64,000 nt of DNA from Shewanella electrodiphila. Lineage in GTDB: Bacteria > Pseudomonadota > Gammaproteobacteria > Enterobacterales > Shewanellaceae. The translations under genes were made by a program, and so were the position numbers. Below are positions 26,631 to 35,147 of this stretch, piece after piece (position 1 is the first letter of the stretch; each line of letters begins with the position of its first letter). A model generated the notes under the pieces. That model searched no databases and had not been told where the DNA came from. It was given only the letters and a program-made list of their open reading frames with translations. The DNA is taken from NCBI RefSeq assembly GCF_023283985.1, contig NZ_JAKIKU010000004.1:1-64000 (forward strand). Reading direction: 5' to 3'.

Positions 26631-28772
26631 TTAGAATTGATATGAAACACTGAAGCGCATATCTTGCCCAGGCTCATTGATACCCACAACCGCTTCATAA
26701 CCAGGAATATGGCCATAATCGGCGACACTGCCATGGCTTCGATAGGTTTCATCAAACAGGTTTTGCACCGATAAATTAAATTTTAAGCTATTTATTGGCG
26801 TATAAGTCACGTAGACATCAACCAAGTCATATCCGGGTTTATCAACCGTTTCTAACTCTGTTACCCACCCTAATTCCATAGAGCGATGGAACACTTCGAT
26901 ATCATTTAAACTTGCAACATGGTTATAGTTAAGACCTAACTGAATTTGCTCATTAATTTCATAATTGATGTTTACATTCAGTGAATCACCAACGGCATTA
27001 CCCAAACCGCCATATTCATAAGAGGCGAGATCAACACCATCTATATTTACAGTGCTGTAGCCCGAGGCATCATTGGCGTCAGGCCAAACAAATGTGGCGT
27101 TATTTAACTCAACATTGTTGTGGTTGTAACTGACAATAATGTCAAAGTCGTCACCTTGATATCCAACAACAAGCTCGACACCTTTCGTTTCTAAATCACC
27201 AATGTTCTCGTAAAAAACGCCTTCACGTCCTTTAAACTTATCAAAGACAACATCATTAATAACGCTCAGATACACTGATGTTTCAAATAACCACGTACCG
27301 TCATTGAAAACGAGTCCAAGTTCAGTGTTATCGACTTCTTCAGGCGAAAGATCGGGATTAGGGGTTAATTCGCCAACGGTAAAAGCGTCTGCAACTTGTC
27401 TGCCACGCAATGCTTGTGCATAACCCGCTGACAATTTTAAATCTGGCGTAAAGCTGTATTCAAAACCAATATTACCGCTAAAGCCATCTTGTTTTTCGGT
27501 TGAGAATTCAGAGCTTGTCGTAACTGGATCGCCATTGGCATCGGTTTCAACAACCCAAGTGTCATCAATTTTTACCCAGTTGGCCTCAATACCTTTATGA
27601 TCAAGTTCGTAAGCATCGTAACGACCACCAAAACTCAGTAATAAGTTATCAGTCACTTGCCAATGGTCTTGTAAATAAACGCCTGTTACATTGCCTTCTT
27701 CGTCAAAAATACCACCAAAATCTTCATAAGATTGTGCGTGTACCTTATCCACTTTGTGTTCTACACCATAGGTAATTGAGTGTTCTCCAATATCACTGGT
27801 GTTTCGTAAATCAAAACCTGTGGTCTCAATTGACGCATCCCATGTATATAGTTCACGTTTAAATGAAGACTCAGTATTGTAAATAGTCGTTTCAAGGTTG
27901 AGGAAATTATTGCGATACCAAGTATGATTCAGGACGATAGTTTCACGCTCTCCCCAAGATTCAAATAATGGGTCGTCTGCAAGTGGGGCCCAGTTAGTTT
28001 GTTTACCAAACTCCCCTTCTTCTTTGCGATTTTCGTAACTGACAGTGAGATCTTGGTTGGCTGTCAGTTCTGCATTCAGTTTAACAAAACCAAGTGTTTG
28101 CTCTGAAGCAGTACCAGGAATTTCATCACCATTACCGTCATCCATATTATTACGTTCAACGTTCACGTATGAGGCAAGTACACCGACTTTATCTGCGACT
28201 TTACCGTATAAAGTAATACTTTCTTTATGACCATCGTTAGTGAAGTAACTGCCTTTGACAATACCGCCAAACTTTTCATCTTTGCTCAGTAAATCATCAG
28301 CACTTTTGGTTTTAAAACGGATAGCTCCGCCAACTGCGCCGATACCAGAAGTTGCTTCACCCGCACCTGCTTGCACTTCAACACTCTGCAAAAGTTCAGG
28401 TTCTATGGCAACACGGCCAATATGATGAAACAAAGTACTCGTCTGCGGAGCGCCATCAACGGTGACATTAACCATCGAATCTTCCATACCACGAACAAAT
28501 ATTTTTTGTGCGATGCCTAATGATCCCCCCACAGTCACGGAAGGAGTATGACGAAAGATGTCTTCTAAATCGTTTGCTTGATAGTTATCGAGTTCTTGCG
28601 TGGTAATTTCTGAGTTAGTCGTCGCACCAACAACGGTAATTTTTTCAATCTTTTTTTCTTCAGATTCAATATCCGTTTGCTCAGCATATACGTTCACACT
28701 GCAGCAAATCGCTATCACTGCGCATGCAACTGGTGTTTTTAGAAAGGGGCTTCTCTTTAATACAAATGACAT
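26631..28772 (-). CDS. TonB-dependent siderophore receptor
   Basis: A 713-residue outer-membrane receptor. Signal peptide (MSFVLKRSPFLKTPVACAVIA...VYA), TonB box-like IEKITVVGA, plug domain (LEDIFRHTPSVTVGGS, FVRGMEDSMVNVTVDGA, GAGEATSGIGAVGGAIRFKT) and a barrel ending VSYQF. It imports a ferric chelate using TonB energy. The ligand is not readable, and both catecholate siderophore and haem-like ligands remain possible. The ATG preceded by GAGAAG is used; a TTG six codons earlier is unlikely. A Fur-like site lies in the promoter, and the two-component pair upstream is in the same orientation. Confidence 0.88.
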   Translation of the reverse strand: MSFVLKRSPFLKTPVACAVIAICCSVNVYAEQTDIESEEKKIEKITVVGATTNSEITTQELDNYQANDLEDIFRHTPSVTVGGSLGIAQKIFVRGMEDSMVNVTVDGAPQTSTLFHHIGRVAIEPELLQSVEVQAGAGEATSGIGAVGGAIRFKTKSADDLLSKDEKFGGIVKGSYFTNDGHKESITLYGKVADKVGVLASYVNVERNNMDDGNGDEIPGTASEQTLGFVKLNAELTANQDLTVSYENRKEEGEFGKQTNWAPLADDPLFESWGERETIVLNHTWYRNNFLNLETTIYNTESSFKRELYTWDASIETTGFDLRNTSDIGEHSITYGVEHKVDKVHAQSYEDFGGIFDEEGNVTGVYLQDHWQVTDNLLLSFGGRYDAYELDHKGIEANWVKIDDTWVVETDANGDPVTTSSEFSTEKQDGFSGNIGFEYSFTPDLKLSAGYAQALRGRQVADAFTVGELTPNPDLSPEEVDNTELGLVFNDGTWLFETSVYLSVINDVVFDKFKGREGVFYENIGDLETKGVELVVGYQGDDFDIIVSYNHNNVELNNATFVWPDANDASGYSTVNIDGVDLASYEYGGLGNAVGDSLNVNINYEINEQIQLGLNYNHVASLNDIEVFHRSMELGWVTELETVDKPGYDLVDVYVTYTPINSLKFNLSVQNLFDETYRSHGSVADYGHIPGYEAVVGINEPGQDMRFSVSYQF

Positions 28773-28804
28773 AAGTGACTTCTCAAACAATTTACATTTA
28801 TTTA

Positions 28805-28823
28805 AATGAGAATTATTACGATT
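28805..28823 (-). promoter_or_regulatory. Fur-box-like site upstream of the receptor
   Basis: The core TGAGAATTATTA matches 10 of 12 of TGATAATCATTA and lies about 35-50 bases before the receptor start. It is consistent with iron repression. Confidence 0.5.
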
Positions 28824-28861
28824 CGCAACAAATAAAGCTACTACTATTACATTTGTTACAC

Positions 28862-30199
28862 TTATGCCACAGGTATCGTTATCTTGACCGCCAAACCACC
28901 AGCTCCTTGATTGTAAGCGCTGATGTTTGCCCTAACGCTATTTAAATGACGTTTTGCTAACGCCAGCCCAAGACCAAAGTTATCACTTTCAGTAATTCGT
29001 GAGTTATCTACTCTGAAAAAGGGCTGAAACACTCGGTTTAAGTATTGCTCAGGGATCCCCGGGCCTTGGTCATGAACAATGATAATATATTGAGAGTCAC
29101 ATTGAGTTAACCCGACTTGTACCGACTGGCCAACTGGCGTATACCGTAAAGCATTACGGATAATATTTTCGATCGCCGGGGCCAACGCTTTATGACTGCT
29201 ATTGTGAATCACTGCATTATTGGGGCAGTCTAAAATAAGCCTTCTATCAGGATATTCGAATCTTGCATCTTCTACTAATACATCCAGTAAATCGACCAGG
29301 TCTACGTCTTCTTGTTTAATAATCGGCTTTTCATTATCCAACCATGCCAACGTGAGTGTATCTTCTACTAACTTACGAATATGCTGCGACTCTCTAGATA
29401 TTCGTGCGATATGATATTGGCTATCTTGCGCTTCAAAAGAATTAACTGCGATATCTAAGCGTGTGAGTGGCGTTCTTAGTTCATGGGATAAGTCTGAAAT
29501 AAGATCCCGCTGATTTGATATTAACTCACCAATTTGGCAGGCCATCTGATCAAAGGTTTCAGCTAAATGTGAGAACTCATCATTACGATTCCCTAAATGT
29601 TTTTTAACCCGCACATTAAAGTTACCTTCACTAAAGGCTGAAGTGGCCTTATCAAGACGCTGTAAAGGCGTAATAATGTGTCGATAAAGTAATATTGACA
29701 GCCCAATTAAGATCATCATTGGAATGAGCACTTGTAATAGGATACGTGTTGTTCCCCAATAATTACCTGGACGCATCCGTTCAGGTAGCCTTATCAATAA
29801 ACTGGCCTTATTGTCTTTAAAAGGCAGCTCCATAATAGGATTGCTTTCAAAATATAAATGAATTTTCCAATCAACACTTCGTCCAAAGTGGTAACGTCCA
29901 ACAATCTCTTGCTCTGGTCGCTCACCTGCAATATGAATTGTCTTGAACCCTGCAATTGATACCCATGTATTTTCTTGTTGTTGAATCGCAGTCAATAAGT
30001 CGTCTAGTTTTGAATGCTGGCCTGATTGCAGTAAATGTTCAGCTTCATTGGCCCATGCCTGTAATTCAAGTTGATGGTTATCAGCAATAAAACTCATCTG
30101 CTCTTCAGTTTGTGTCGTGAGTGATTGCAACATGTAAAAAAAAGCGACTAGACCAGTCGCAATGATAAAGCACAGTTTCCACAATATTTTTCGATTCAT
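28862..30199 (-). CDS. sensor histidine kinase of the iron-locus two-component system
   Basis: A 445-residue membrane kinase: helix 1 at about residues 9-24, a periplasmic sensor of about 125 residues, helix 2 at about 153-173, HAMP (ITPLQRLDKATSAFSEG), HisKA with phospho-acceptor His239 in SDLSHELRTPLTR, and HATPase_c (N box IENIIRNALRYT, G1 DQGPGIP, G2 GLGLAL). The gene overlaps the regulator's stop by ATGA. With a receptor downstream it resembles PfeRS-type siderophore sensing, where the kinase detects the ferric siderophore in the periplasm; this role is inferred from context. Confidence 0.88.
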   Translation of the reverse strand: MNRKILWKLCFIIATGLVAFFYMLQSLTTQTEEQMSFIADNHQLELQAWANEAEHLLQSGQHSKLDDLLTAIQQQENTWVSIAGFKTIHIAGERPEQEIVGRYHFGRSVDWKIHLYFESNPIMELPFKDNKASLLIRLPERMRPGNYWGTTRILLQVLIPMMILIGLSILLYRHIITPLQRLDKATSAFSEGNFNVRVKKHLGNRNDEFSHLAETFDQMACQIGELISNQRDLISDLSHELRTPLTRLDIAVNSFEAQDSQYHIARISRESQHIRKLVEDTLTLAWLDNEKPIIKQEDVDLVDLLDVLVEDARFEYPDRRLILDCPNNAVIHNSSHKALAPAIENIIRNALRYTPVGQSVQVGLTQCDSQYIIIVHDQGPGIPEQYLNRVFQPFFRVDNSRITESDNFGLGLALAKRHLNSVRANISAYNQGAGGLAVKITIPVA

Positions 30200-30882
30200 T
30201 TAAAGCAATACCCTTTACCATGGACTGTTTGTAAGCGCTCGCCTAACCAGTTAGCTTCATTTAATTTTCTTCTTACACGGCTTAAATGCATATCTAAACT
30301 GCGATCATAGGCCCCTAATTTTTTATTAAGTACAGCCTCATATAAATCAGCCTTCGTGACGATTTGATCTTGTTTAGAGACTAACTCCCAAAGTAATTTA
30401 AATTGAATTGTGGTGCATTCAAGGTGCTGATCATTAACATGTATAGTTTGCTTTTTGGGGTTAAGTATTAAACCATCTACAGCTAATTCAGAAGGATTGT
30501 TAGGGATAATGCTAGGTAGACTCCGCCTTAGAATATTTTCAATTCTCAACAGCAGTTCCTGAGTGTTGAACGGTTTAGCAATGTAATCATCAGCACCATG
30601 CTGTAAACCTAAAATCCGCTCTTCTTCAGCGCCTTTAGCTGAAATCATAATCACTGGTTGCTGGCTGGTTTCTCGCAATGATTTTAGTAAGGATACGCCA
30701 TCTAATTTAGGTAACATTTTATCAAGAAGAATAAGATGAAACGGCGTAGACTTGGCGATTGTTAACCCTGTGATGCCATCGAAGCACTGCTCAACATGGT
30801 AGTCAGACTTAATGAGTAAATCAGCAAGGTAATTGTTTAACGTATTATCGTCTTCAATCAATAGAATTCTTATTCTCGACAT
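30196..30882 (-). CDS. OmpR-family response regulator of the iron locus
   Basis: A 228-residue regulator. The receiver has the acidic pair Asp11/Asp12, phospho-acceptor Asp54 (LILLDKMLP) and Lys103 region (IAKPFN); the winged-helix DNA-binding domain ends VHGKGYCFK. It is first in the block of six minus-strand genes and has a strong Fur-like box in its promoter, so iron status probably sets its own level as well as that of the receptor. Confidence 0.9.
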   Translation of the reverse strand: MSRIRILLIEDDNTLNNYLADLLIKSDYHVEQCFDGITGLTIAKSTPFHLILLDKMLPKLDGVSLLKSLRETSQQPVIMISAKGAEEERILGLQHGADDYIAKPFNTQELLLRIENILRRSLPSIIPNNPSELAVDGLILNPKKQTIHVNDQHLECTTIQFKLLWELVSKQDQIVTKADLYEAVLNKKLGAYDRSLDMHLSRVRRKLNEANWLGERLQTVHGKGYCFK

Positions 30883-30901
30883 AGTTCCCTCAAAATCAAT
30901 T

Positions 30902-30920
30902 GAAAATGATAATCGTTACC
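30902..30920 (-). promoter_or_regulatory. Fur box upstream of the response regulator
   Basis: The core TGATAATCGTTA matches 11 of 12 of the TGATAATCATTA consensus core, 20-40 bases before the response-regulator start. Confidence 0.65.
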
Positions 30921-31067
30921 ACTTTAGCTAGCACTAGGGTATTTGATGTAAATACTCTTGAGCAAGCCCTAATTGTGTAAATTTTTTGCACAGGAACGTT
31001 TTGATGCGGTTTTCATGGCAAAGCACTGGCTATGTTGTCTCAAGATTTGGCCTTCTAGAGAAAAAGT

Positions 31068-31122
31068 CATCACCCAATGGTTACGCCGGTTCATCCAGCA
31101 TCAATGCTTGGCAGTAAAATGG
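31068..31122 (+). pseudogene. fragment matching an internal part of the SDR gene
   Basis: 28 consecutive bases are identical to SDR codons at 24059-24086, in phase, encoding PASMLGSKM. The frame continues upstream as HPMVTPVH versus GPMIVAVN in the SDR. The surrounding frames are broken. It looks like the remnant of an SDR paralogue or a small ectopic copy. Confidence 0.45.
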
Positions 31123-31244
31123 ACAGTCAGAACATGGAATATTGTTATTGGGTTAGGTGTCGAAAATATTGGCGTATAATGAGGAAATAAGGCATCAATC
31201 GTTCACTTGAACTTGAGGCATTTCAATTATGAAGTCGGATAGCC

Positions 31245-31877
31245 ATGCAACATAAATATGAATGGAGAAAAAAAGAGAAAGCTCTTTATCTTCCTAAGAA
31301 TCAACCAGAAATAATAGATGTTCCCGATGTTAACTTTATCACTATACAAGGTGAAGGAAGCCCTGCTGATAGTATATTTACCGATTACATTGGAGCCCTA
31401 TACTCACTGGCGTATACCATTAAAATGCTCCCTAAAAAAATGGAAAATCAACCTCAAGGATATTTTGATTTTACCGTTTATCCATTAGAGGGCGTTTGGG
31501 ATATTAATGACACAGCTAAGGCCAATTTTAATGGTGTGATTAACAAAGCAGACCTTGTATACAAGTTAATGATACGTCAACCTCACTTTGTTACTGAGGG
31601 TTTCTTTTCAGAGATGTTAGCTATCGCAAAAACCAACAAAAAAAATCCCCTATTAGATCAGGTATGTTTTGAGACAATATCTGAAGGACGTTGTGTTCAA
31701 ATGCTCCATTTAGGTCCATTTGAAGACGAACCAGTAAGCTTTGAAATAATGGAAGCATTTACAAAATCTGAAGGTCTTTCACGCGTTTCAAAAGTGCATA
31801 GAGAAATTTATCTGTCAGATACGCGTAAAGTCGAACCTAAAAAACTTAAAACAGTGTTGAGGTTTCAAGTCACATAG
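31245..31877 (+). CDS. GyrI-like small-molecule-binding domain protein
   Basis: A 210-residue cytoplasmic protein. The N-terminal half (NFITIQGEGSPADSIFTDYIGALYSLAYTIKM) and the closing EIYLSDTRKVEPKKLKTVLRF are typical of stand-alone GyrI-like proteins related to the effector domains of AraC-type regulators. There is no DNA-binding domain. Some relatives hydrolyse cyclopropanoid toxins and others bind drugs; the role here is unknown. No operon partner. Confidence 0.75.
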   Translation: MQHKYEWRKKEKALYLPKNQPEIIDVPDVNFITIQGEGSPADSIFTDYIGALYSLAYTIKMLPKKMENQPQGYFDFTVYPLEGVWDINDTAKANFNGVINKADLVYKLMIRQPHFVTEGFFSEMLAIAKTNKKNPLLDQVCFETISEGRCVQMLHLGPFEDEPVSFEIMEAFTKSEGLSRVSKVHREIYLSDTRKVEPKKLKTVLRFQVT

Positions 31878-32531
31878 TTGAATGCCGTTTACCTGACGAG
31901 GTATTGAAAGCGGCTTGATTTTACAAGTAAGTTGAATGCCAATTTCATCTAAAAAAATACTAACTATGGCTTAAATCTGATTCAGCCAGCCAATCATCAG
32001 TTTCAAGTTTATTATCTCGCTGAGGGTTTCTAATAAGCTTCATGGCTATCAGCATTCGTTTACAAGCCCGCTATATACAGTGCTGCCATATACAGCGCTG
32101 CCTTATAAAATGAAGTCTTATTATCAACAAAATCAATATACCAATTCACCCTAAAGCTTAATGACCTATCAAGCTTAGAGTGAATCACTGGCGACTCAGA
32201 GCAAATACTTGTGTAAGGTTTTTTAATATATGTCTGAGTGTTCTGAGCAACCCACTTAGCATTTTACAATCGCGAAATATGGCCCTATCTACTTAAAAAC
32301 ATGACGTATATCTCCTTTTGAAACTTTAAAAAAAAATTGTTATCCAGATCGCATTTTTATTTTGAAACTCCTGATAAATTCCAGATTAAGCACACACTAA
32401 TATAGTGTTCACAACCACCAATACTAAGTGCTTGTAGTTTGGGCTTTATGATTGATATCGAACGGACTTTCTATTTCAAGGGCGACTTATTCCCCAACAA
32501 GAAAGCCATGTCTCGATAGAAAGGATATTTT
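31878..32531. other. gene-free interval with small repeats
   Basis: Contains a 15-bp direct duplication (ATATACAGTGCTGCC and one-base variant, 32073-32102) and an imperfect hairpin built on ATTCACCCTAAAGCTT near 32145-32185. No coding signal. Confidence 0.5.
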
Positions 32532-32711
32532 ATGGCTGAAATTATTGACCTTGTTCCAAATAACACTGAAATCGATGGATTTGAAAAACCATCTACTCCA
32601 AAAGCAAAAGAAGATATGTTGCATAGACGAGAGGTGAAAAGACGCCTTGAAGACTACTTAGAAGCACAACAACTTAAACGTGCTATGGGTGGCGATGACT
32701 TCTTTGCTTAA
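32532..32711 (+). CDS. small PA3496-like protein, 59 residues
   Basis: A 59-codon gene with AAGGA seven bases before its ATG. The protein starts MAEIIDLVPNNTEIDGFEKP and ends with a charged helix, RREVKRRLEDYLEAQQLKRA, then GDDFFA. The basic-Leu-Glu-Asp-Tyr-Leu-Glu pattern with an acidic-aromatic tail matches the small PA3496 family, described as putative envelope-integrity proteins. The family assignment is from memory of the pattern. No membrane segment or signal peptide is visible. A strong hairpin follows 75 bases downstream. Confidence 0.65.
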   Translation: MAEIIDLVPNNTEIDGFEKPSTPKAKEDMLHRREVKRRLEDYLEAQQLKRAMGGDDFFA

Positions 32712-32786
32712 CACGTTATTGTATTCAAACACTCTGTTTATCTATTCTGCATAAGCGTGCATTTCTCCACCATGCTTTCCGTGCAT

Positions 32787-32825
32787 CATTAAGCTCAAGT
32801 GACTTCTCCAACACTGAGCTTAATG
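32787..32825 (+). terminator. stem-loop after the small gene
   Basis: A perfect 11-bp stem (CATTAAGCTCA / TGAGCTTAATG) with a 17-base loop. No T run follows. Confidence 0.45.
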
Positions 32826-32886
32826 AACCACGCATCCATTATTTCCGCTGTTACGCTGCTTTATTTATACAAAAATGGCATAAAAA

Positions 32887-32953
32887 AACCACAGTTTTCA
32901 TCAACGTTCAACGCTACAGATACCAGTAACTTCACGTTTAAAAATCCGTGGTT
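32887..32953 (-). terminator. possible terminator of the amylase gene
   Basis: AACCAC / GTGGTT with a long loop, followed by seven T on the minus strand, about 50 bases after the amylase stop. A weak call because of the loop length. Confidence 0.35.
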
Positions 32954-32998
32954 AGGAGTAAATTGAAGGGGGGAACTCCTGAAGACTAATGCCCATTT

Positions 32999-35089
32999 TT
33001 ATCGTTTTATTTGATATACCCCATAACTTAAGCGAGGCATTGAGACTGTGATAGCTTGTTTTTCAACCTCAATTAAGTGGCTTGAATCTACATTGCTAGA
33101 AGGTAAGCCGTTATAATATAAATCACCCGCAGCCTTAAAGGTTTTCAATACATCTTCAATCGCCGTGATAGGCTCACCTTTATCTGTCATATCAATTTCA
33201 ATGCTTGCAGATTGATTACCAGAATTAAACACAATTAAATATTCTTCACCACTCGTTTCATCCACTCTAGCAAAGGCAAACATGCCGCTGTCCGCTTGAA
33301 TTGATGAGGCTTGTATTATTGATTCTTGAATTGCTGAATCTTGGATTATTGAATCTTGGATTGATGAGGCTTGAATTGATGAGGCTTGAATTGTTGAATC
33401 TTGGATTGATGAGGCTTGAATTGCTGAATCTTGGATTGTTGAAGCTTGATAGTATCTAGGTTGATATACGCCACGACGTAAGCTTCTATGCTCTTTCCTA
33501 AGCTGACTGAGGGCTGATATCGCCTTAAATAGTGGATGGGATTGATTAAAATTATCTTCAGCAGTCGTCGCTGAAGTCCCCATTAACACATTATCGTTAT
33601 AACTGTTTACCCTTGATGGAAACATGTCTTCTCTTGCATCAATATCGTTACCATCACCAGTAAAGCCTTGCTCATCACCGTAATATACAACGGGGATCCC
33701 GCGCGATAAAAACATAAACGCATGGGATAAAATACTCCGCTGTAACTTTTCAGCTGCCGTCAATTCAAGTCCTGAGCCATTAATAAAATACCCCGCTCGC
33801 CCCATGTCATGGTTACTTAAAAAGGTCATCAATAAATCTGCTTGGCTATCTTCATCTTGATACAACACATCTTGCTCAAATAACTGTTTTGCTAATAGCG
33901 GGCTTTTACCACGATAAAAAATATCAGCAGCGACATCCTGAAAAGCAAAGTCTAATACCGAGGGCAATTTACCTTCTGTGGTATACAAACTGAGATGATG
34001 TGGGTTAGTGTCGTAGACCTCGCCAAATACATGAAAATTAGGAATGCCTTGCTGATTGGCATAATCAATAATTGCTGGTGTAAAAGTTTGCCAGAATGAC
34101 AAATCAACATGACGCACAGTATCGATGCGAAACCCGTCAGGCTTAAACTCGGCTATCAATTGCTGATAAATTTCAATCATCCCTTTGAGCACTTGAGGAT
34201 TTTTAGTATTAAGATCGTCAAGGCCATTAAAATCACCATTAAGTGAGCTTTCACCTTTAAAGCTACTATCACCTTGATTATGGTAATACTGCGGATCGTT
34301 CAACCACTCTGGCACTTTAATATCAGCGTGTTCATCAAGTATAAATGGTGAATATTGTTCTGTTTTAGATGTGCTTAATGGCTTGTATTCACAATGGTCT
34401 AGACCTTGACGGAATTGACCGTCTTGTTGATGGCACTCGCTATAGCGGATGATGTCTGCGGTGTGATTAGTGATGATGTCAAAAAACACCTTCATTCCCC
34501 GCTGGTGAGCAGCATTGATTAAGGCTTTAAGATCATCATTACTACCAAAGTGTGGATCAATTTCACTAAAATCGACAATCCAATAACCGTGATGTGCAAT
34601 GCCGTCTTTTTGAATCGCCTGATTTCTCAGTAGTGGTGTCATCCAAATAGCTGTGATCCCTAGAGACGCCAAATAATCTAATTTCTGCTCAATCCCAGTA
34701 ATATCGCCACCATGAAAACCGCGCGCTGACGTCTTATCGACACCACCGTGAGATATTCCTGACAATGCGCCATTATCGTTAGCTTCATTGCCATTATTAA
34801 ATCGATCTGGCAATACAAAATAAAAAATGTCATCCCGAATATCTCGATGTAGATAATCTTGGTAAATATCTAACGATGCTGGGGGTTCGCTTACGTTCGA
34901 TTCCCTGGATATTGATTGCGTGGATGCTAATTCAAAAGCCGCTGACTCGGTTTGGGATGATTCAGTTTGAGGTGACTCGGCTTGAGATGACTCACTTATG
35001 AGGCAACCTAGGAGCAGCACTCCTGCATTGACAGTGACTAAACCAAGCCTTGCTACACCCAATGTAGTTTTTGATAATATTGAATTCAT
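32999..35089 (-). CDS. GH13 alpha-amylase-family lipoprotein
   Basis: A 696-residue glycoside hydrolase with lipobox VLLLGC (Cys29), so it is probably membrane-anchored outside the cytoplasm. All four GH13 regions are present: DIITNH (Asp204, His209), GFRIDTVRH (nucleophile Asp323), FGEVYD (acid/base Glu357) and FLSNHD (Asp428). It acts on alpha-1,4 glucans. Two Gln-phased low-complexity stretches stand out: SQAESPQTESSQTES after the lipid anchor (about 34-50), and ten Gln-Ala/Asp-Ser-x-Ile pentapeptides (548-597) inserted just before the domain-C strand MFAFARV, where relatives have a short loop. No other starch-use genes are adjacent. Confidence 0.92.
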   Translation of the reverse strand: MNSILSKTTLGVARLGLVTVNAGVLLLGCLISESSQAESPQTESSQTESAAFELASTQSISRESNVSEPPASLDIYQDYLHRDIRDDIFYFVLPDRFNNGNEANDNGALSGISHGGVDKTSARGFHGGDITGIEQKLDYLASLGITAIWMTPLLRNQAIQKDGIAHHGYWIVDFSEIDPHFGSNDDLKALINAAHQRGMKVFFDIITNHTADIIRYSECHQQDGQFRQGLDHCEYKPLSTSKTEQYSPFILDEHADIKVPEWLNDPQYYHNQGDSSFKGESSLNGDFNGLDDLNTKNPQVLKGMIEIYQQLIAEFKPDGFRIDTVRHVDLSFWQTFTPAIIDYANQQGIPNFHVFGEVYDTNPHHLSLYTTEGKLPSVLDFAFQDVAADIFYRGKSPLLAKQLFEQDVLYQDEDSQADLLMTFLSNHDMGRAGYFINGSGLELTAAEKLQRSILSHAFMFLSRGIPVVYYGDEQGFTGDGNDIDAREDMFPSRVNSYNDNVLMGTSATTAEDNFNQSHPLFKAISALSQLRKEHRSLRRGVYQPRYYQASTIQDSAIQASSIQDSTIQASSIQASSIQDSIIQDSAIQESIIQASSIQADSGMFAFARVDETSGEEYLIVFNSGNQSASIEIDMTDKGEPITAIEDVLKTFKAAGDLYYNGLPSSNVDSSHLIEVEKQAITVSMPRLSYGVYQIKR
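33299..33448 (-). repeat. 15-bp x10 minisatellite inside the amylase gene
   Basis: Ten 15-base units encoding Q-(A/D/E)-S-x-I. Two unit types alternate (QASSI and QDSAI types), indicating repeated local duplication. In frame. Confidence 0.95.
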
Positions 35090-35147
35090 ATTTGTTCTTA
35101 ATCCATTAATAGTTCAAACAAAAGTGCCACAACGAAGTGATATAAAG

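Noticed and set aside
30973..31179. 68-codon open frame
   Set aside because: Different frame from the SDR-like remnant it covers; no ribosome site and no recognisable pattern.
32452..32637. 61-codon open frame overlapping the small PA3496-like gene
   Set aside because: The overlapping 59-codon frame has the ribosome site and a recognisable protein pattern; this one does not.
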